Notes: generated from the letters alone by a model not told the origin. A stretch of DNA of 64,000 bases from Rhynchopus euleeides (GCA_963210315.1 OY723244.1:1798001-1862000); one strand, 5' to 3'; positions 7,901-18,703 are shown, numbered from the stretch's first letter. A program made the numbers and translations.

Positions 7901-10719
7901 TGAGCGATGTCAGTCCTTCCGTCTCGGCCAGCTCGTATGTTGATGACACATATGTGTTAGCGTCAGACACCGAAACGCTGCAGCGCTGCGCTGATGTCAC
8001 CTCTGAATTCGCGGAGTGCACCGGTATCCACCCCAATCACGGTAAATGCCGTGCGTTCGCAACTGGCACCCAGCGCGTCCAAGTCATGCTGCCCACGACG
8101 AACGGACGCAGGCGTGTGAAGAAATGCACCTCCTTCGACTGCCTCGGAGCTATGGTACATGTAGGTCGGGCCCCTCGGCGACGGCGGACCCGTGATAAAT
8201 CTGGCTTGTCGGGCCGCATCTGGGGGCGCATGTGCAAAGCCCGAGAAGTAGCACGCCTCCTGAAGAAGCTTCCAATTCCTCTCACTGCGAAAGAGCGCTT
8301 CCTTGTAGCAACGGCGGTGGCTCAGGCATATTATGGTTGTGCCATCACTCCGCTGTCCCCCACACTGCTCCGTGACCTTGCCTCTGCACTCGCCGGGGCG
8401 CTGTGGACAGGAGTTTCCCGCCGCGCGGTGGAAGCGGTGTTTCATGTCTTGTCTCGGGGACATCTCATCGACCCGGCGATCGCCCCAGCATACCGCCGCA
8501 TCTGCACATGGATACAACAAGCCGCGAAGTGGGCCCACGTGAGAGAAATGTCGGAGACCGCATGGGAGGCCCGCGACTCTCTCGGGGATGACACCATGGG
8601 CCCTTTCACCCTGCTCTGCGAGGCCCTAAATCTGGCGGGATGGACCTGGTCTGCCCCAACAACGCTGTCGTACTCCGATTCGGAGGGAATTGCTTGCGAG
8701 GTTGAGGTAGTAGGCGTGTTCGGCGAGCAGGCACGGTGGGAAAAACTACGCCACGACCTCCGCTTCTCCCTCCGCCTTGCGCAGCTCAACAAACTGCAGT
8801 TGCGCCGACCTGCCTTTGCGGGTGTAGCTCAGGGGATTGACGGGCTCAGCACGAGATCTCTCCTCCTCGACGATACCGCTAACCTCACTGGGTACCAGCG
8901 GGGTCTGCTGCGTGCAGTGCTTACAGGTGCAGTGATCACAACAGGCCGATCTGGGATTGCGCGCACGTCGTGCCCGTACTGTGACTCGGACACGGCCGAA
9001 ACCGTCGAGCACATGTGGTGGGAATGCAGCAGATGGAATGACGTGCGGAGGCAGCACACCATAACTGCGGCATCTCCCTTGTGGCCGCCCTGCCTGCGTA
9101 TCAACGGCATCATGCCCCTGCCACCCCGCTGCCCGGAGGAGGCCACCTGGTCCGAAGTGCCCTCATGCCCGATGGAGCGCCGCGATATCACAAGGCGCCT
9201 ACACCTGTACTTCCTCGAGGTACTACGCTGCAGGCAGGTGCATGATGGCATCGCGCTCACCACCGGCACCAAGTTTACTTCGGGAACGTACCTTTGGGAA
9301 CCACCCACGGTTACGGAGCCCCACATTCTCCGCTTACCTTCACCGCTCGATGTAGGAGCGGCATGGGTCTTTGGACATGCCATGCTGCAGGCGTTCACGG
9401 CCTGGCTGTCTCAACTCACCTGGAGTGTAAAGCGCGAGCCCATCACGTTTGCGGAACTTGCGATTGATTTCGAGCTCTTCGCCGGGCTGACCCTGCCCCT
9501 TGCTGGAACAATTCCCCCCCCTGGACAAGCGTTCACACCATCCGGATCGTCCCCCGCAGCTGATATCATCGATGAGGAAGACGCCACCCTCTTTTTCGAT
9601 GGGGGTGCGAGGATGAACGGCACGCCGTATGCAGTGTCGGGGGCGGGAGCAGTCCTGTACGAGGGGGGTGAGAAGCTCGCGGAGTGCGCGATACCTCTTC
9701 CCCGCGTCAGGGCCAACAACGTTGCAGAGTTTGCAGCGCTCTACGTAGGCCTGCAGTTGCTGAAATCCTGTCGCGTTGAAGGCGATGTCCTTGTCTGTGG
9801 CGACAGCAAGACGGTCATCGACATCGTCTCTGGTGTGAAGCGGCCGCGCGCGAACCTGGAGCCGCACTACTCCAGGGTGAGACGACTCATCGCCGAAATG
9901 CCAAACCTGTCCCTACAGTTTGAGCATGTCCGGCGTGAGAAAAACACAGATGCGGACGGCCTGTCGAACCAGGCAATGGATGAAGCGGCGTTGATCCTGC
10001 AGGCGGAATCCGGCAGCCGCTGCCCACGCGATGAGCACGCGGCTTACAACGCAAGCCTGCTGGGGAAGGCGGTATCCCTCAGACGGCTTGGAACCGCCCT
10101 CACGAAGGCCCTCGGCCATCCTGTATGGCCGTGTCACTGTGCGAAGGTAACTCCCCTCACAGCTCTGGGGGGTGGTGTCCTCCCTGGTCTCGTGTGTAGA
10201 CCAAAGCTCTCCCCGTTAACTCTTAATGTTGTACGTGAATTGGAAGGGTATTTCCGTACTCCGGCTTCCAATGACAATGTAATTTCTCTGTACTTTCCCC
10301 AAGATGCCTCCTGGATTGCAGGCTTCCTGCCGCAGCGCTTCTACCCTGCGGACTGGCAGTCAGCGGCCTGCTGGGGGTCTGCTCCCGCAGCTCCCACAGT
10401 TGGCTCGTTATACTCACCGGCGCCTGGAGAACCCCCGATCCCTGTGCCTGCTGGTGTCGCTCGTGCAACAAATGGCAAAAGGCTAGTGTGCCCTGTACAC
10501 AACAAACCGCGGTGTGTGCCTTGTAAAAAGGCCCGAACACGACCATCTGTCTGCTGTGAGCGCCACCATAGGCCCGGGGACGGTCTCTCTCCAGAGGCTC
10601 AATTCTGTACTCTTCACAATCTCACACGTTGTAGTAACTGTGTAGCCTCCCATGAGACGGTACTGGCCTGCTGTCGCAAACACCACCCGACTCGGTCGGG
10701 TGGCGGTGCTGTGACCTAG
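4915..10719 (+). CDS. Retrotransposon ORF2: OTU-endonuclease-reverse transcriptase-RNase H polyprotein
   Basis: The frame is open directly from the ORF1 TGA; a GTG lies at 4990 but there is no early ATG. With readthrough the full product would be 2810 aa. Domains in order, numbered from 4990: OTU (about 25-150; PRDGACMFAA, YGDGVSLARAA, HHYDAV); APE-like endonuclease (about 235-460; CLQETRVD, GDFNCNV, SRIDFCLAN, IPTHVPLFVDL); reverse transcriptase (about 740-1040; LVSLIPKEGG, GISLDLQKCFDSVPQ, GILQGCPLS, SSYVDDTYVL with the YVDD catalytic site); a CPYCDSD...HMWWEC zinc finger (about 1335); RNase H (about 1535-1660; FFDGGA, NNVAEFAALYVGL, CGDSKTVID, ADGLSNQA, so D-E-D-D intact); and a C-terminal Cys/His-rich tail with repeated CPVHNKPRCVPCKKA / CTLHNLTRCSNC modules, probably nucleic-acid binding. 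It should nick target DNA and copy the element RNA by target-primed reverse transcription. Confidence 0.9.
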   Translation, partial: RGPSTPGAPSLPARADDPYRGGGDPVGTPAQALERTQQLRAVATAVGWAYVAVPRDGACMFAAIAHFTPYESALSLRAAVVRSFRASPPTEIPPADLAQYLKNLARPSTYGDGVSLARAAVCAKARVFVLRADSPDIWQLVAKPTGYVHTAFLVHQPHHYDAVRPPRWFFDLVPDTTTSLTCDEICALRSRRRPAVIRLTPPSPPDTPRSSPQSPSPIAPLPSPTPHARSTSAHTDASRTPPVRARVVEVADDPPPQAITLCSANVTSLPSHYLDVLGLDCDVICLQETRVDAVSQNTLDTTFSALGWTLHWGALLPPVKHARTGSQTAPGGVAIAVRSTMRSTTITAKERWCHAAVALEDGSRLLHVFSVYAPVRDATAREAVLREVFETAAQLGNVPVVIMGDFNCNVASSATLAASLATGRWVDAAEKCARSSGAEPAPTCWKSANGSRIDFCLANEVASHAVLSSRTMDRDECGIPTHVPLFVDLQVPAFTARTLKCIKARAFPTAGGQACAEAKDAALTEAVRLLGDPAAATPTEERYRSFCRAAEAWLSGTHDLPDNRQAGRSGGPCFRWERCASRYAGRDGALDKRSRRLNRLRGHLRTLIRLRGAHDGIGAPSYDFTHAWAAYRRLAKRTPGSPPNVDMENPDTISLAGMLSYIEGSQRRALESLRQRRLAEWKDTLQRNLMSRPHLVFCYLRGVRSPTQDFLRRSDGQLTAAQAEMDELLRGAWGEVFARYSAENPEPSWETFEARFEEYFPDSTPMEASPITAEDVERVLRRMSASSAPGLDGWRVHELRQLPPTLTKALADLLNAIEETGTWPPQLLHTLVSLIPKEGGDSADPLRQRPISVTSVVYRVWAGVRLRSALRWLDSWVPDSLHGARPGHSAEDLYWTLAARLELAEITQEPLCGISLDLQKCFDSVPQGIAFALLDRLGFNTRVSATLRAAYDGMQRRFRVGGGVGEPFEVTNGILQGCPLSVVLLNVIVAVWMRAVSDVSPSVSASSYVDDTYVLASDTETLQRCADVTSEFAECTGIHPNHGKCRAFATGTQRVQVMLPTTNGRRRVKKCTSFDCLGAMVHVGRAPRRRRTRDKSGLSGRIWGRMCKAREVARLLKKLPIPLTAKERFLVATAVAQAYYGCAITPLSPTLLRDLASALAGALWTGVSRRAVEAVFHVLSRGHLIDPAIAPAYRRICTWIQQAAKWAHVREMSETAWEARDSLGDDTMGPFTLLCEALNLAGWTWSAPTTLSYSDSEGIACEVEVVGVFGEQARWEKLRHDLRFSLRLAQLNKLQLRRPAFAGVAQGIDGLSTRSLLLDDTANLTGYQRGLLRAVLTGAVITTGRSGIARTSCPYCDSDTAETVEHMWWECSRWNDVRRQHTITAASPLWPPCLRINGIMPLPPRCPEEATWSEVPSCPMERRDITRRLHLYFLEVLRCRQVHDGIALTTGTKFTSGTYLWEPPTVTEPHILRLPSPLDVGAAWVFGHAMLQAFTAWLSQLTWSVKREPITFAELAIDFELFAGLTLPLAGTIPPPGQAFTPSGSSPAADIIDEEDATLFFDGGARMNGTPYAVSGAGAVLYEGGEKLAECAIPLPRVRANNVAEFAALYVGLQLLKSCRVEGDVLVCGDSKTVIDIVSGVKRPRANLEPHYSRVRRLIAEMPNLSLQFEHVRREKNTDADGLSNQAMDEAALILQAESGSRCPRDEHAAYNASLLGKAVSLRRLGTALTKALGHPVWPCHCAKVTPLTALGGGVLPGLVCRPKLSPLTLNVVRELEGYFRTPASNDNVISLYFPQDASWIAGFLPQRFYPADWQSAACWGSAPAAPTVGSLYSPAPGEPPIPVPAGVARATNGKRLVCPVHNKPRCVPCKKARTRPSVCCERHHRPGDGLSPEAQFCTLHNLTRCSNCVASHETVLACCRKHHPTRSGGGAVT

Positions 10720-11155
10720 TCATGGCACCGGCGTGGCCAGTACCCTATCAAGAGTACGCTACGCAAACTCTGGTTTCAAAACACACACACCCCACACATG
10801 CAGGACCCCACCCACCCCCCTCCCACCCCGCACCTCCCCCTGCCTGCAGCACACGCGGGGGACCACACCCACACACCCTCACAGCTCCCCACCCCACCCC
10901 ACCCCACCCCACACCGCCAAGGTGGACAGGACCCCGAGCTCCCGCAAGCGGAAGCGGGGGGAGGCGGGACGTGGGGCAGGCCGCCGCGCACCCGCTGCTG
11001 GCGGGAGGGGGCGCGGCGGGGCTGGGCAGCCCTCGGGAGCCGCCGCCGCCGCAGCGGCTGACGCCGCTGCCGCCGCCCCCGCAGGCTCGAGGCGACGCAT
11101 CCGCCGCCGCTGCCTGCCGCGCGCCGCCGCACTCCGCGGAGGGGGCGCCACCGCT
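10720..11155 (+). other. Element 3' end and CA/C-rich leader of the WDR26-like gene
   Basis: About 60 nt of retrotransposon 3' UTR, then CA and CCCCAC simple repeats (10780-10920), then a GC-rich stretch. The frame of the next gene is open from 10733, but the low-complexity peptide before 11156 looks like untranslated leader rather than protein. Confidence 0.5.
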
Positions 11156-14100
11156 ATGGAGAAGGACCAGCGGGGCTCCGCCCCGCAGACCGCCGAGGCC
11201 GACACTACCACCACCACCACCCCTCCCGCCACACCCCTCGCCACCCCCGGCGTTTGCGACGAGGTCGCAGCCCTGCTGGAGCACCACCCCGCAGCTGCCG
11301 AGGAGAGGTGCTTCCTCGAGGGGCACCGCGAGGAGCTGGCCCGCCTCGCCCAGCAGCTCCTCCGCGGTCTGGGGTACCGCGCCTCCGCCGACTGCCTCAG
11401 GGCGGAGAGCGGGTTCTCTGAGGAGGCCCCTGCGGTGGTGCTCCTCAAGCGCGACATCCTCCGGGGCGACTGGGATGCCGCGCGGCTCGCGATTGTCGGC
11501 GGTGGGGGCGGGGGCACCCCCGGGAACCAACCGGAGTGCTGCTGCTGCTGCCCGCAGCACGCGCCGCCGGCGCAGCCTCCCACGGTTCACCCTACGGGGG
11601 GGACCCCCGAGGCTGCGTGCCGCCTGCAGTACCTCTGTGCACGGCAGCGCTACCTCGAGCAGCTGTCTGCGGGGGACAAGCCGGGTGCGCTCCGCACCCT
11701 TCAGGGGGAGGTCACGCCGCGCTGCGACGACCCGCGCGAGCTGCACGACCTCACGGTGCTGCTGGCGGGGTCCGGGGTGGTGACGCAGCAGGGCATATCC
11801 GTGGTGCCCGGGTGGCCCGGCGTGGAGGCGGGGCGCATCGCCCTGGCGCGCGACCTGCACCGCTTCCTCGGGGGTGCGGAGGCGCTGCAGGCCAACCGGC
11901 TCGCCGCGCTGCTGCGCCAGAGCCAGGAGCTGCAGCGCGAGCGGTGCCTCGCGCTGAACGACATGGGTGAGGCACACTCCCTCCTGGAGGACTACAGGGG
12001 GGACAGGGCGGCGCTGCCGCGGCACGCCACGGCGTCGCTCCGGGCCCACTGCGACGAGGTGTGGGTTGTCGCCTTCTCCGCATCGGGGACGCGCGTCGCG
12101 AGCGCGTCGCGCGACGGATGCGTCGCGATACACGACATCACGGGGCTGTGCCACGCCACGCTCCACCGCAGCGCCTCTCCGGGGCGCGGGAGACAGCAGC
12201 AGCAGCAGCACCACCGCGACCCCAGCGCCACCACCAACGGCTGGGGCGGGGCTCCGCCCCGCAGCAGCAGCAGCAACGGCGGCGGCGCGGTGCGGCCCGC
12301 CGTTGTGGCGCGGTTCCAGGCGCATGGGGAGGCGGTCTCATCTCTCGCCTTCTCTCCCGACGACACGATGCTGCTCACCGCGAGCCCCGACCGCTCCGTC
12401 AGGATCTGGCGGCTCCAGCAGGATGTGGGGGACGAGGAGGAGGAGGAGGAGGGGCGCGACGGCGAGAAGGGGAAGGGCGGGGCGTCGGTGGTGCCCGAGC
12501 TGGTGCTGACCTTTGCGAGGCATGTGGATCTGGTGAGCGCGGCAGCGTGGTTGCCCGATGGGGTTCACTTTGTGTCGGCGGGTGTCGACCGGAGGATGTT
12601 CATGGCGCACCACCGCACCGGGGAGGTGCTGCGGGAGTGGAGCGTGTCCCGCGTGCTGGACCTCGCCGTGTCGCGCGACGGGCACGACCTCATCACCGTC
12701 GACTCCGAAAAGCGCATCACCTGCTACAACCTCCGCACCCCACACTACGGCGTGCTCGCCGTCTCCCCCTACCCCCCACCCACCGAGGCATGCATCGCAA
12801 CCTCCGCTGTGGTCACACCACCTTCCTCCGCCGCCAACACCACCACCCCGCAGCTGCGACGCCGTGTCCCCGTTGCACGCAGGGTGTTCTGCAAGGCTGT
12901 GGTCCGACTCGCTGACACGGAGGCTGCACAACAGGGCCAAGGCGGTGGCAGCGCCCCCACCGCCCCCCCCGCGGAACCACAGCAGGTGTTGGGGGGTGGT
13001 GGCAGGAGCGGGTCCCGGTCTGCCCCGGGTGTGGAGGGCGCGTCTGGTTTGCCTGCACCCCATCAGACCCGTCAGGCGGCGCAGCCTCCTCTCCCCGCCG
13101 CTGGGGAGCACCGGCACCACCACCACCGCCGCCAGCAGCAGCAGCAGCAGCAGCAGGGGATGCGACAGGCCCACCCCACACACGCCCCACCCGCTGCGCA
13201 TGGCAGCGGCGGCAGCAGCAGCAGCCTCTTGGTGGGTGGTGCAGGGGGGCTTCTCCCACACCATCTGGTGCTGCTTGCGCAGCAGCAGCAGCACCACGGG
13301 GGAGCTGGTGGCAGCAGCACGCTGGATGCACGCCCCGCCTACACCGCACCGTCGAGGCGGGGTGGCGGCGGCGGTGGCGGCGGCGGCGCAGCCGCCCCTG
13401 ATGATGCCGGTGTTGGTGTGGGCGGGGGTGCCTTCTACTCACTTCATTACTACTTCGTGCAGGATGACAGCGGGTCGTCCGATGCGAGCGGCGGGGCAGC
13501 GCAGGGTAGCGGCCCCCACCACACGCAGGGGAGCCGCAGCGGCAGCGAGGGGTCAGCGGTGGGCGATGCCGATGGGAAGGATGCCAGCTTGCGGGGCGCC
13601 CCGCCCCTGCCGCCCGACCCGGTGGTGCCGGGGGACCCGATCCGCTGGGTGATGGAGGAGGTGGACTCGCTGACGTCCTGTGCGCTGTCGCGCTGCGGGG
13701 GGCTGCTCCTCTGCGGCGTGTCTGTGAAGGAGGGGCGGGGCTACTTCTCGCTGTACGACGTTGCGGCGCAGCGGCGGGTGCAGCGCTACCTCGGGGCGCG
13801 GCAGGCGAAGTACGTCGTGCGTTCAGGGTTTGGGGGGCGGGCGGAGAACTTCGTCGTGGCGGGTTCGGAGGACGGGAAGGTCCTGCTGTTCAACAGGAAG
13901 ACGGGGCAGCACATCGAGTCCCTCGTGGCGCATGTCAGGGTGACGAATTGGTATGCCCCCTGGGTTCGGGTTGGGGGTGGGGGTGGGGGGTGTGTGGGAG
14001 GTGCACAGCACCCTATGGTCAGGGATTTGACCAGGCCTGTCAAAATAAAGTGCCCTGGTCCCTTTTTGTCCTGTCATGACCAGGGGTCATGACAGGACAA

Positions 14101-14630
14101 CAAGGGTACCCCCCCCCCCCTGGTCAATTTTGGTCTGGTTTACCTCTTATTGAGGTCTAAACCCTGGCGAGGGGCCACCGTGTTGGTGGGTTCCACGATT
14201 CCACGCGCCTTTCTTCCCCTATCGGATGCCGTCGCCCCTTCCCTCCCTCCAGCAACTCTTTACCCTCCCTCCAACACGCAACACATTGCACAGCGTCGCA
14301 TGGAACCCCATCTATCCACACGTCTTGGCGAGTTGCTCCGATGACGGGACGGTGCGCCTGTGGTCCACCCTACCAGCCGAGGAGGATGACGGCCAGCAGC
14401 ACAACCACACTGCATCCAACGGCACGTCGGGCAGGGCTGTCGATGGGCAGCTGGTCGACCCGCTGCGGCATTGCGGTACTGCGGATCCGAGCGCAAGTGG
14501 TGCTGAAGCGAGCAGCGCGGATGCAGAGAACCACCAAGCAGAAGACGAGGAGGAGGAGGAGGAAGAGGAAGCGGAGTCTGATGGCGATGCCGACCTGGAG
14601 GAGGACTTCGACGACGAAATGTCTGAGTGA
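11156..14630 (+). CDS. WDR26/GID7-like LisH-CTLH-WD40 protein (two exons)
   Basis: Joining 11156-13950 to 14294-14630 gives 1043 aa with frame kept. A LisH motif (RLAQQLLRGLGYRASADCLR) is followed by a CTLH-like region and the linker LLEDYRGDRAALPRHATASL, typical of WDR26. Next is the first WD40 blade (HCDEVWVVAFSASGTRVASA). Blades then run to the C-terminus, ending [27 protein letters not shown], which matches the last WDR26 blade across the splice. Long insertions of poly-Q, poly-G, poly-H and Ser/Gly runs interrupt the propeller (about residues 340-380 and 610-800). The tail is acidic. WDR26/GID7 is a substrate-recruiting, oligomerising subunit of the GID/CTLH E3 ubiquitin ligase. The ATG at 11156 is chosen because upstream codons are simple-sequence; the frame is open to 10733. 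Confidence 0.85.
13951..14293 (+). other. Intron of the WDR26-like gene with internal palindrome
   Basis: 343 nt, GTATGC donor and CAG acceptor, phase 2. The join restores the conserved WD40 sequence VTNCVAWNP. It contains a near-perfect hairpin: arms TTGTCCTGTCATGACC (14066-14081) and its complement (14085-14100) around a 3-nt loop. A C-run and a pyrimidine tract precede the acceptor. Confidence 0.85.
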
Positions 14631-15007
14631 TCCGCAGTGCGCCGGTGCCGGGGGGCCTTTCTCTCTCAAGCGCTGATTTGACACCGTGTTGCCACCCCGA
14701 AGCCCTAGTCAATGCAACCTGTCAATGCGTCAGCCAAAGGAAAACGGCGCGTGATCTCGTTCGCCCTCTGGGCTTTGCTCCTCAATATATAAACAGACTT
14801 AGACCCCCCACCCACACCCCTTGACCCCCTGTTTCAAAAGTAGCGCCGCAGGCAAACAAAAAGCCTCACTCGCCAGGTTGTCGGAAAATCACTCCTACAC
14901 TTTTACGCTTCATGCATGCGTGCTAAAAAAAAATACGTCCCACGTGTGCGTGAGCCGTGTCTCTCTGTGTGTCGACATCTCTGGCAGCAACTCCACTACC
15001 CCCCCCG

Positions 15008-15060
15008 TTGGAGTGTTGATAATGGATGGGATGTGGATGAGCATTACAAAGCAATTCACT
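15008..15060 (+). repeat. 53-bp dispersed repeat, copy A
   Basis: Starts TTGGAGTGTTGATAATGGAT and ends near CAAAGCAATTCACT. It is almost identical to 31412-31464 inside the TTL intron (three or four differences), and both are followed by C-rich DNA. The function is unknown; a short mobile element end or an intron-borne RNA are options. Confidence 0.7.
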
Positions 15061-18000
15061 ACCCCCCCCCCCACTCCCCCACCCACACACAGCACCTCTC
15101 TCTCCTTCTCGCCCACCTGCTTCTGCTTTGCTTTGCCTGTTTCTTGCCTTGCCTTTATCTATCTCGATATCCGGGGGGAAATTTCCACCAAAACAGCCAC
15201 CCGCCACCACCGCCGCCGCCGCCGCCAACACACACTGCCCAACTCCGCCAAACTCAAGTCAAATCGGGCGGATGATGTAAAGGGAAACGATACAGGCTGT
15301 GGTTTGTCTTTGAACTTCCTTCCACCCTCCACTGCCACACCCTGCAATAAAAACTGGGGTCGGGTGGGGGTGGGGGAGGGGCTTCGGAACTGAAGGAGAA
15401 GAAGAAACGAGCTGTGTGCCTTGTGCTGCAGGGGGTGCGAATGTAAAAATTGTGCAAAAAAAAAACATAACCAGGGGAGCAGGACCCAAAAAGTCAGGCT
15501 CCAAAGCCAGGTGGTCATACGCACACCTGTTGCAACCTCGATGCCCCTCGAAACATCGCTCTAAAAATATCCTGCGTGCGCAAGGCCTGCTTCCCTTGAG
15601 TGGGGAGTGGCAGTTGGGTGCGCTTTTTTTCAAAGGGGGGGGTGTGGCTGTCGTTCCGTTTTCTAGCCACCTTTGCCTTGCTTCCCCCCCCCCTCTCTCT
15701 CTCTCCCGCGCGATGCCTTTGTGTGTTCTGTGGAAGCGCTTGGGGGGAAAAAGACAAATTAAAGCAGCTCTCGCTAGCCACACCCCCCCCTCCCCCTGCG
15801 GGCGCCTCCCTGCGCCGACGAAATGAAGAAACGACCCCCTGGACCCTTCACTCCTGGGGGTTATGGGTTATGGGTTGGGGGGGAGGGCGGGGGGGCCTGA
15901 CAGATGTATCGTGAAGGGTACTCCTTCTTCTTCCCCTCACGGACCAGTAGCGAAGGCTTGGGCGAAAGCCGTAATGTATATAGAGCGTAGCGATATGATC
16001 GGAAAGCAGAAATGCGGGGGAGAGAGGGGGGGGGGTGGCGCTGGCAAACCGCACGGCTTCGGCGGCCGCTGATTGTTATACTTGGGTGCCTTTTAGGGCT
16101 GTTGTGGTCGCTTTCAATTGTTTCGTTGTTTTTGCACAGAACAGAACAAAAGGAAAACCCGGCAACTCCTTATTTTGTTTTGTTAGTTCGGCGTAGCCAA
16201 CTGGGGGAACTTTCTGTGCCTTTAGCTGGATCGTGCGTCCCCACTCACACCACTTCATCAGACCGGGGAGTGGTGTACACAAAGAGTGGGGTCTGCGTTC
16301 CAACAAAACAACTTTCGGCAGTAATTGGTTTGTTGTCTCGTTTTGCTGTCACTTTACGATCCAGCGGGGGCACAGATAGTTTTTTTGCAGAACGCCCCAC
16401 CACGCAGCAGGGCGCATGGCGGGTGTATCTCGGCCTTTTCAACTCCTCCTCCTCCTTCATAACATTATCTTCCGCACATCACTGCCTACTGCCCGGGTCG
16501 TCCAGAATTCGTCGACTTAACAGTTCTTGCCACAAGGCTTGTGATCATACTTGAGATTCGCCAAAGGGGCTTATCGGTATTGTGGTGTGCCGAAGGCAGC
16601 CATGCACTCATGATGCAGCATTAGATGAGATACATGAGATGCCCACCGTGTGCAGAAGACGCACAGTGAGGCAGCCTCATACCCGGATGAAACAAACTAA
16701 CACAATTTTGACACACAGGGCGAAGGCCCCTCTCCCCCGCCCCCTCTGCAACTCTCCCTTCTCAGATGCTTGACCCCCTCCTACCTTCCCTGACGCTGCT
16801 GGCATGCTCCCCCCCCCGCCCCTGAAATACCAGCCAAACTACACATGGGGGGCCTTCTCTCAGAAGTGCAGAAAAGTGGGTTTTTCCCTGCTGTTTGATA
16901 CTTCGTTTTTGACGCTTCTCCAACGCACAACTTACAAACCCCCACTTTTTTCCTGATGAAGGGGGGTTGGGGGAGGGTGGTTGTGTGGAGAGCGCGGTTG
17001 GCAGAGCTGAATGACGCTTCCCCCCGCGCGAAGGTCGTGTGGGCAGTGCGTATAAAATAGCAAGTGGGGCTGTCGTGGTCGCCACCCCCCCCCCCCCCTG
17101 TGGCGCTGCCACAACTGTGCCAAACAATAGCGGCCGGGGAGGAGGGGGAGGGGGGGGCCTCACTCCGATGCACATCCCTTTGTCAATTCTGCAGGAATTT
17201 ACACAATTCTTCCGTATCCGGAGCCTAAACACGGGGGGGGGGGTCCCCCAGGTAACCAAGACAAAAGGGGGAGGGGAGGCTTAACTCCGCGCGGTGCCAG
17301 TTTCGCTAACCCAAAACTGCAATGGGGGGTGGGGGATGGGGGGGTGCGGGGGTTGCCTTCAGCCTCTCAGGAGCTGCTCAGAACAAGAGGGATCCGGTAG
17401 GCCCGGAGACCTCTCAGGAGCTGCTCAGAATAGCAGCACAAAGTTACAGGTTGCACAAAACAAAACAAAAAGAAACCCGGCAACCCTTTTGACACAGAGA
17501 GCGAAAAGGCCCCCAATACAGACGAAGGCTGAGAAGCGGTGCCAGGTAGGGGGGGGGGGGGTTTAGATGGTTGGTCGGGGTGGGGAGAAGAGGCGGTGGG
17601 GGGGGGGGGGGTGCAAGTAAGGCGCGCAGACGCCTGAAGAGGAAGTAACCTTCGTTTCCACCGGGGGGGGGTGGGGCAGGGGTGTAAATAAGGCCGACTC
17701 CCGACTCCCGACTCGCGCCGGATTTTTTGGGATTGGGAGGGTTGCCTTGCTTCCCTTAGGGAATGTGCGGTATTAGGCACCCCATGGCCAAAATGACCCC
17801 ACTGCGATCCGCACAGACTCCAAATATTCAAAAGAAAGGGTTTTTGGAACACCCGAGGAGGGGGGGTCCCGATGGGTGGGTGGGGGTGTGGGGGTCCCGC
17901 TGGGTGGGACATGGTGTGTGCCTCCCAGTCATCTTCTTCATTACCGGTCTCTGAACTGGGGTGAGTTCATTGCCAAACCACTGCTGTGAATACGGCGCCC

Positions 18001-18214
18001 CTTTCCCGCCCCTTTTGCCAGATCCTGGCAGCTCCCAAGAAGAGTTGTGTTCCGCCCCCATCAGGTGGTTGAGCATACCGCAGCGCACACGTGCACAACC
18101 ACACACACTCCACACAGATGCGTCACACATGTGACGCAACTGTTGCGACACACAACATGCCTCAGGTAGAGGCAGTAGTGTTTGACTCACAGCCAACATA
18201 GCTCTCAGTGGGGC

Positions 18215-18405
18215 CGTGGATGGTGTGGATGCATCCATGCATGCATCCACGGCATCCAGGGATGCCCGAAAATGTCAAAAAATGGATTTTCGATTTGGCA
18301 TACAGGCATTCATCCACTGCAGGCAGGCCTGCATGCAGGGCTTCGGAGCTCCAGGCTGTGTGTGGATGCATCCACAAAATTTGTGGATGCATGCGCTGCA
18401 TGCAC
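18215..18405. repeat. Palindrome-rich block (GGATGCATCC units)
   Basis: Several perfect palindromes of the type TGGATGCATCCA occur, with an inverted arrangement of GTGGATGCATCCAC around AAAATTT (18361-18388). It looks like a small foldback element; no coding potential was seen. Confidence 0.5.
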
Positions 18406-18510
18406 GGGAAATACTGAGAGCTATGCAGCCAAATACTGCTGCCGTGAGTGAGGTGCTCGCAGCGTGTGGGGCGCTGCGGGCGAAGTGGGGGGTTGGCTGG
18501 GACAGCCAAC

Positions 18511-18678
18511 ATGGCGCTGTGCGTCGCGTGCTTCTTCGCGGACCACCTCGCACGCGGGAAGACCCCGCAAGCGCCGAGTCAGTCCGCCCTGACCGAATGG
18601 TGGGCGACTGCTGGAGGGTCCATGGGACTCTCCACGGCAGAGGTGGCCGTACTACAGGATGCGTGCAGGATTGAGTAG
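18511..18678 (+). CDS. Small ORF, 55 aa, doubtful
   Basis: The ATG follows a perfect short hairpin (GTTGGCTGGGACAGCCAAC). The peptide begins MALCVACFFADHLARG and has a balanced composition with no low-complexity bias, unlike the surroundings. No family is recognised and no splice partner was found. It could be an exon or gene fragment, or chance. Confidence 0.15.
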   Translation: MALCVACFFADHLARGKTPQAPSQSALTEWWATAGGSMGLSTAEVAVLQDACRIE

Positions 18679-18703
18679 GGTTTGAGACCGCCCGTCCCCC
18701 CCA

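Larger units (their letters stand above)
2228..10800 (+). mobile_element. Non-LTR retrotransposon with two OTU domains
   Basis: Two coding blocks in the same frame (2287-4914 and 4915-10719) encode a Gag-like protein and an APE-endonuclease/reverse-transcriptase/RNase H polyprotein. There are no LTRs. The 3' UTR is very short: about 60 nt after the stop the sequence becomes CA-rich DNA, and CA repeats also lie just before ORF1. No target-site duplication or poly(A) tail was identified, so both outer borders are approximate. All the catalytic motifs checked are intact and no frameshift was seen, which suggests a young and possibly active copy. Endonuclease, RT and RNase H together resemble the I/R1/Tad/LOA range of clades, but the clade was not determined. 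Confidence 0.85.

Noticed and set aside
10733..11155. N-terminal extension of the WDR26-like protein
   Set aside because: It encodes only Pro/Thr/His and Arg/Gly/Ala runs from CA- and GC-rich simple sequence; the ATG at 11156 is the better start.
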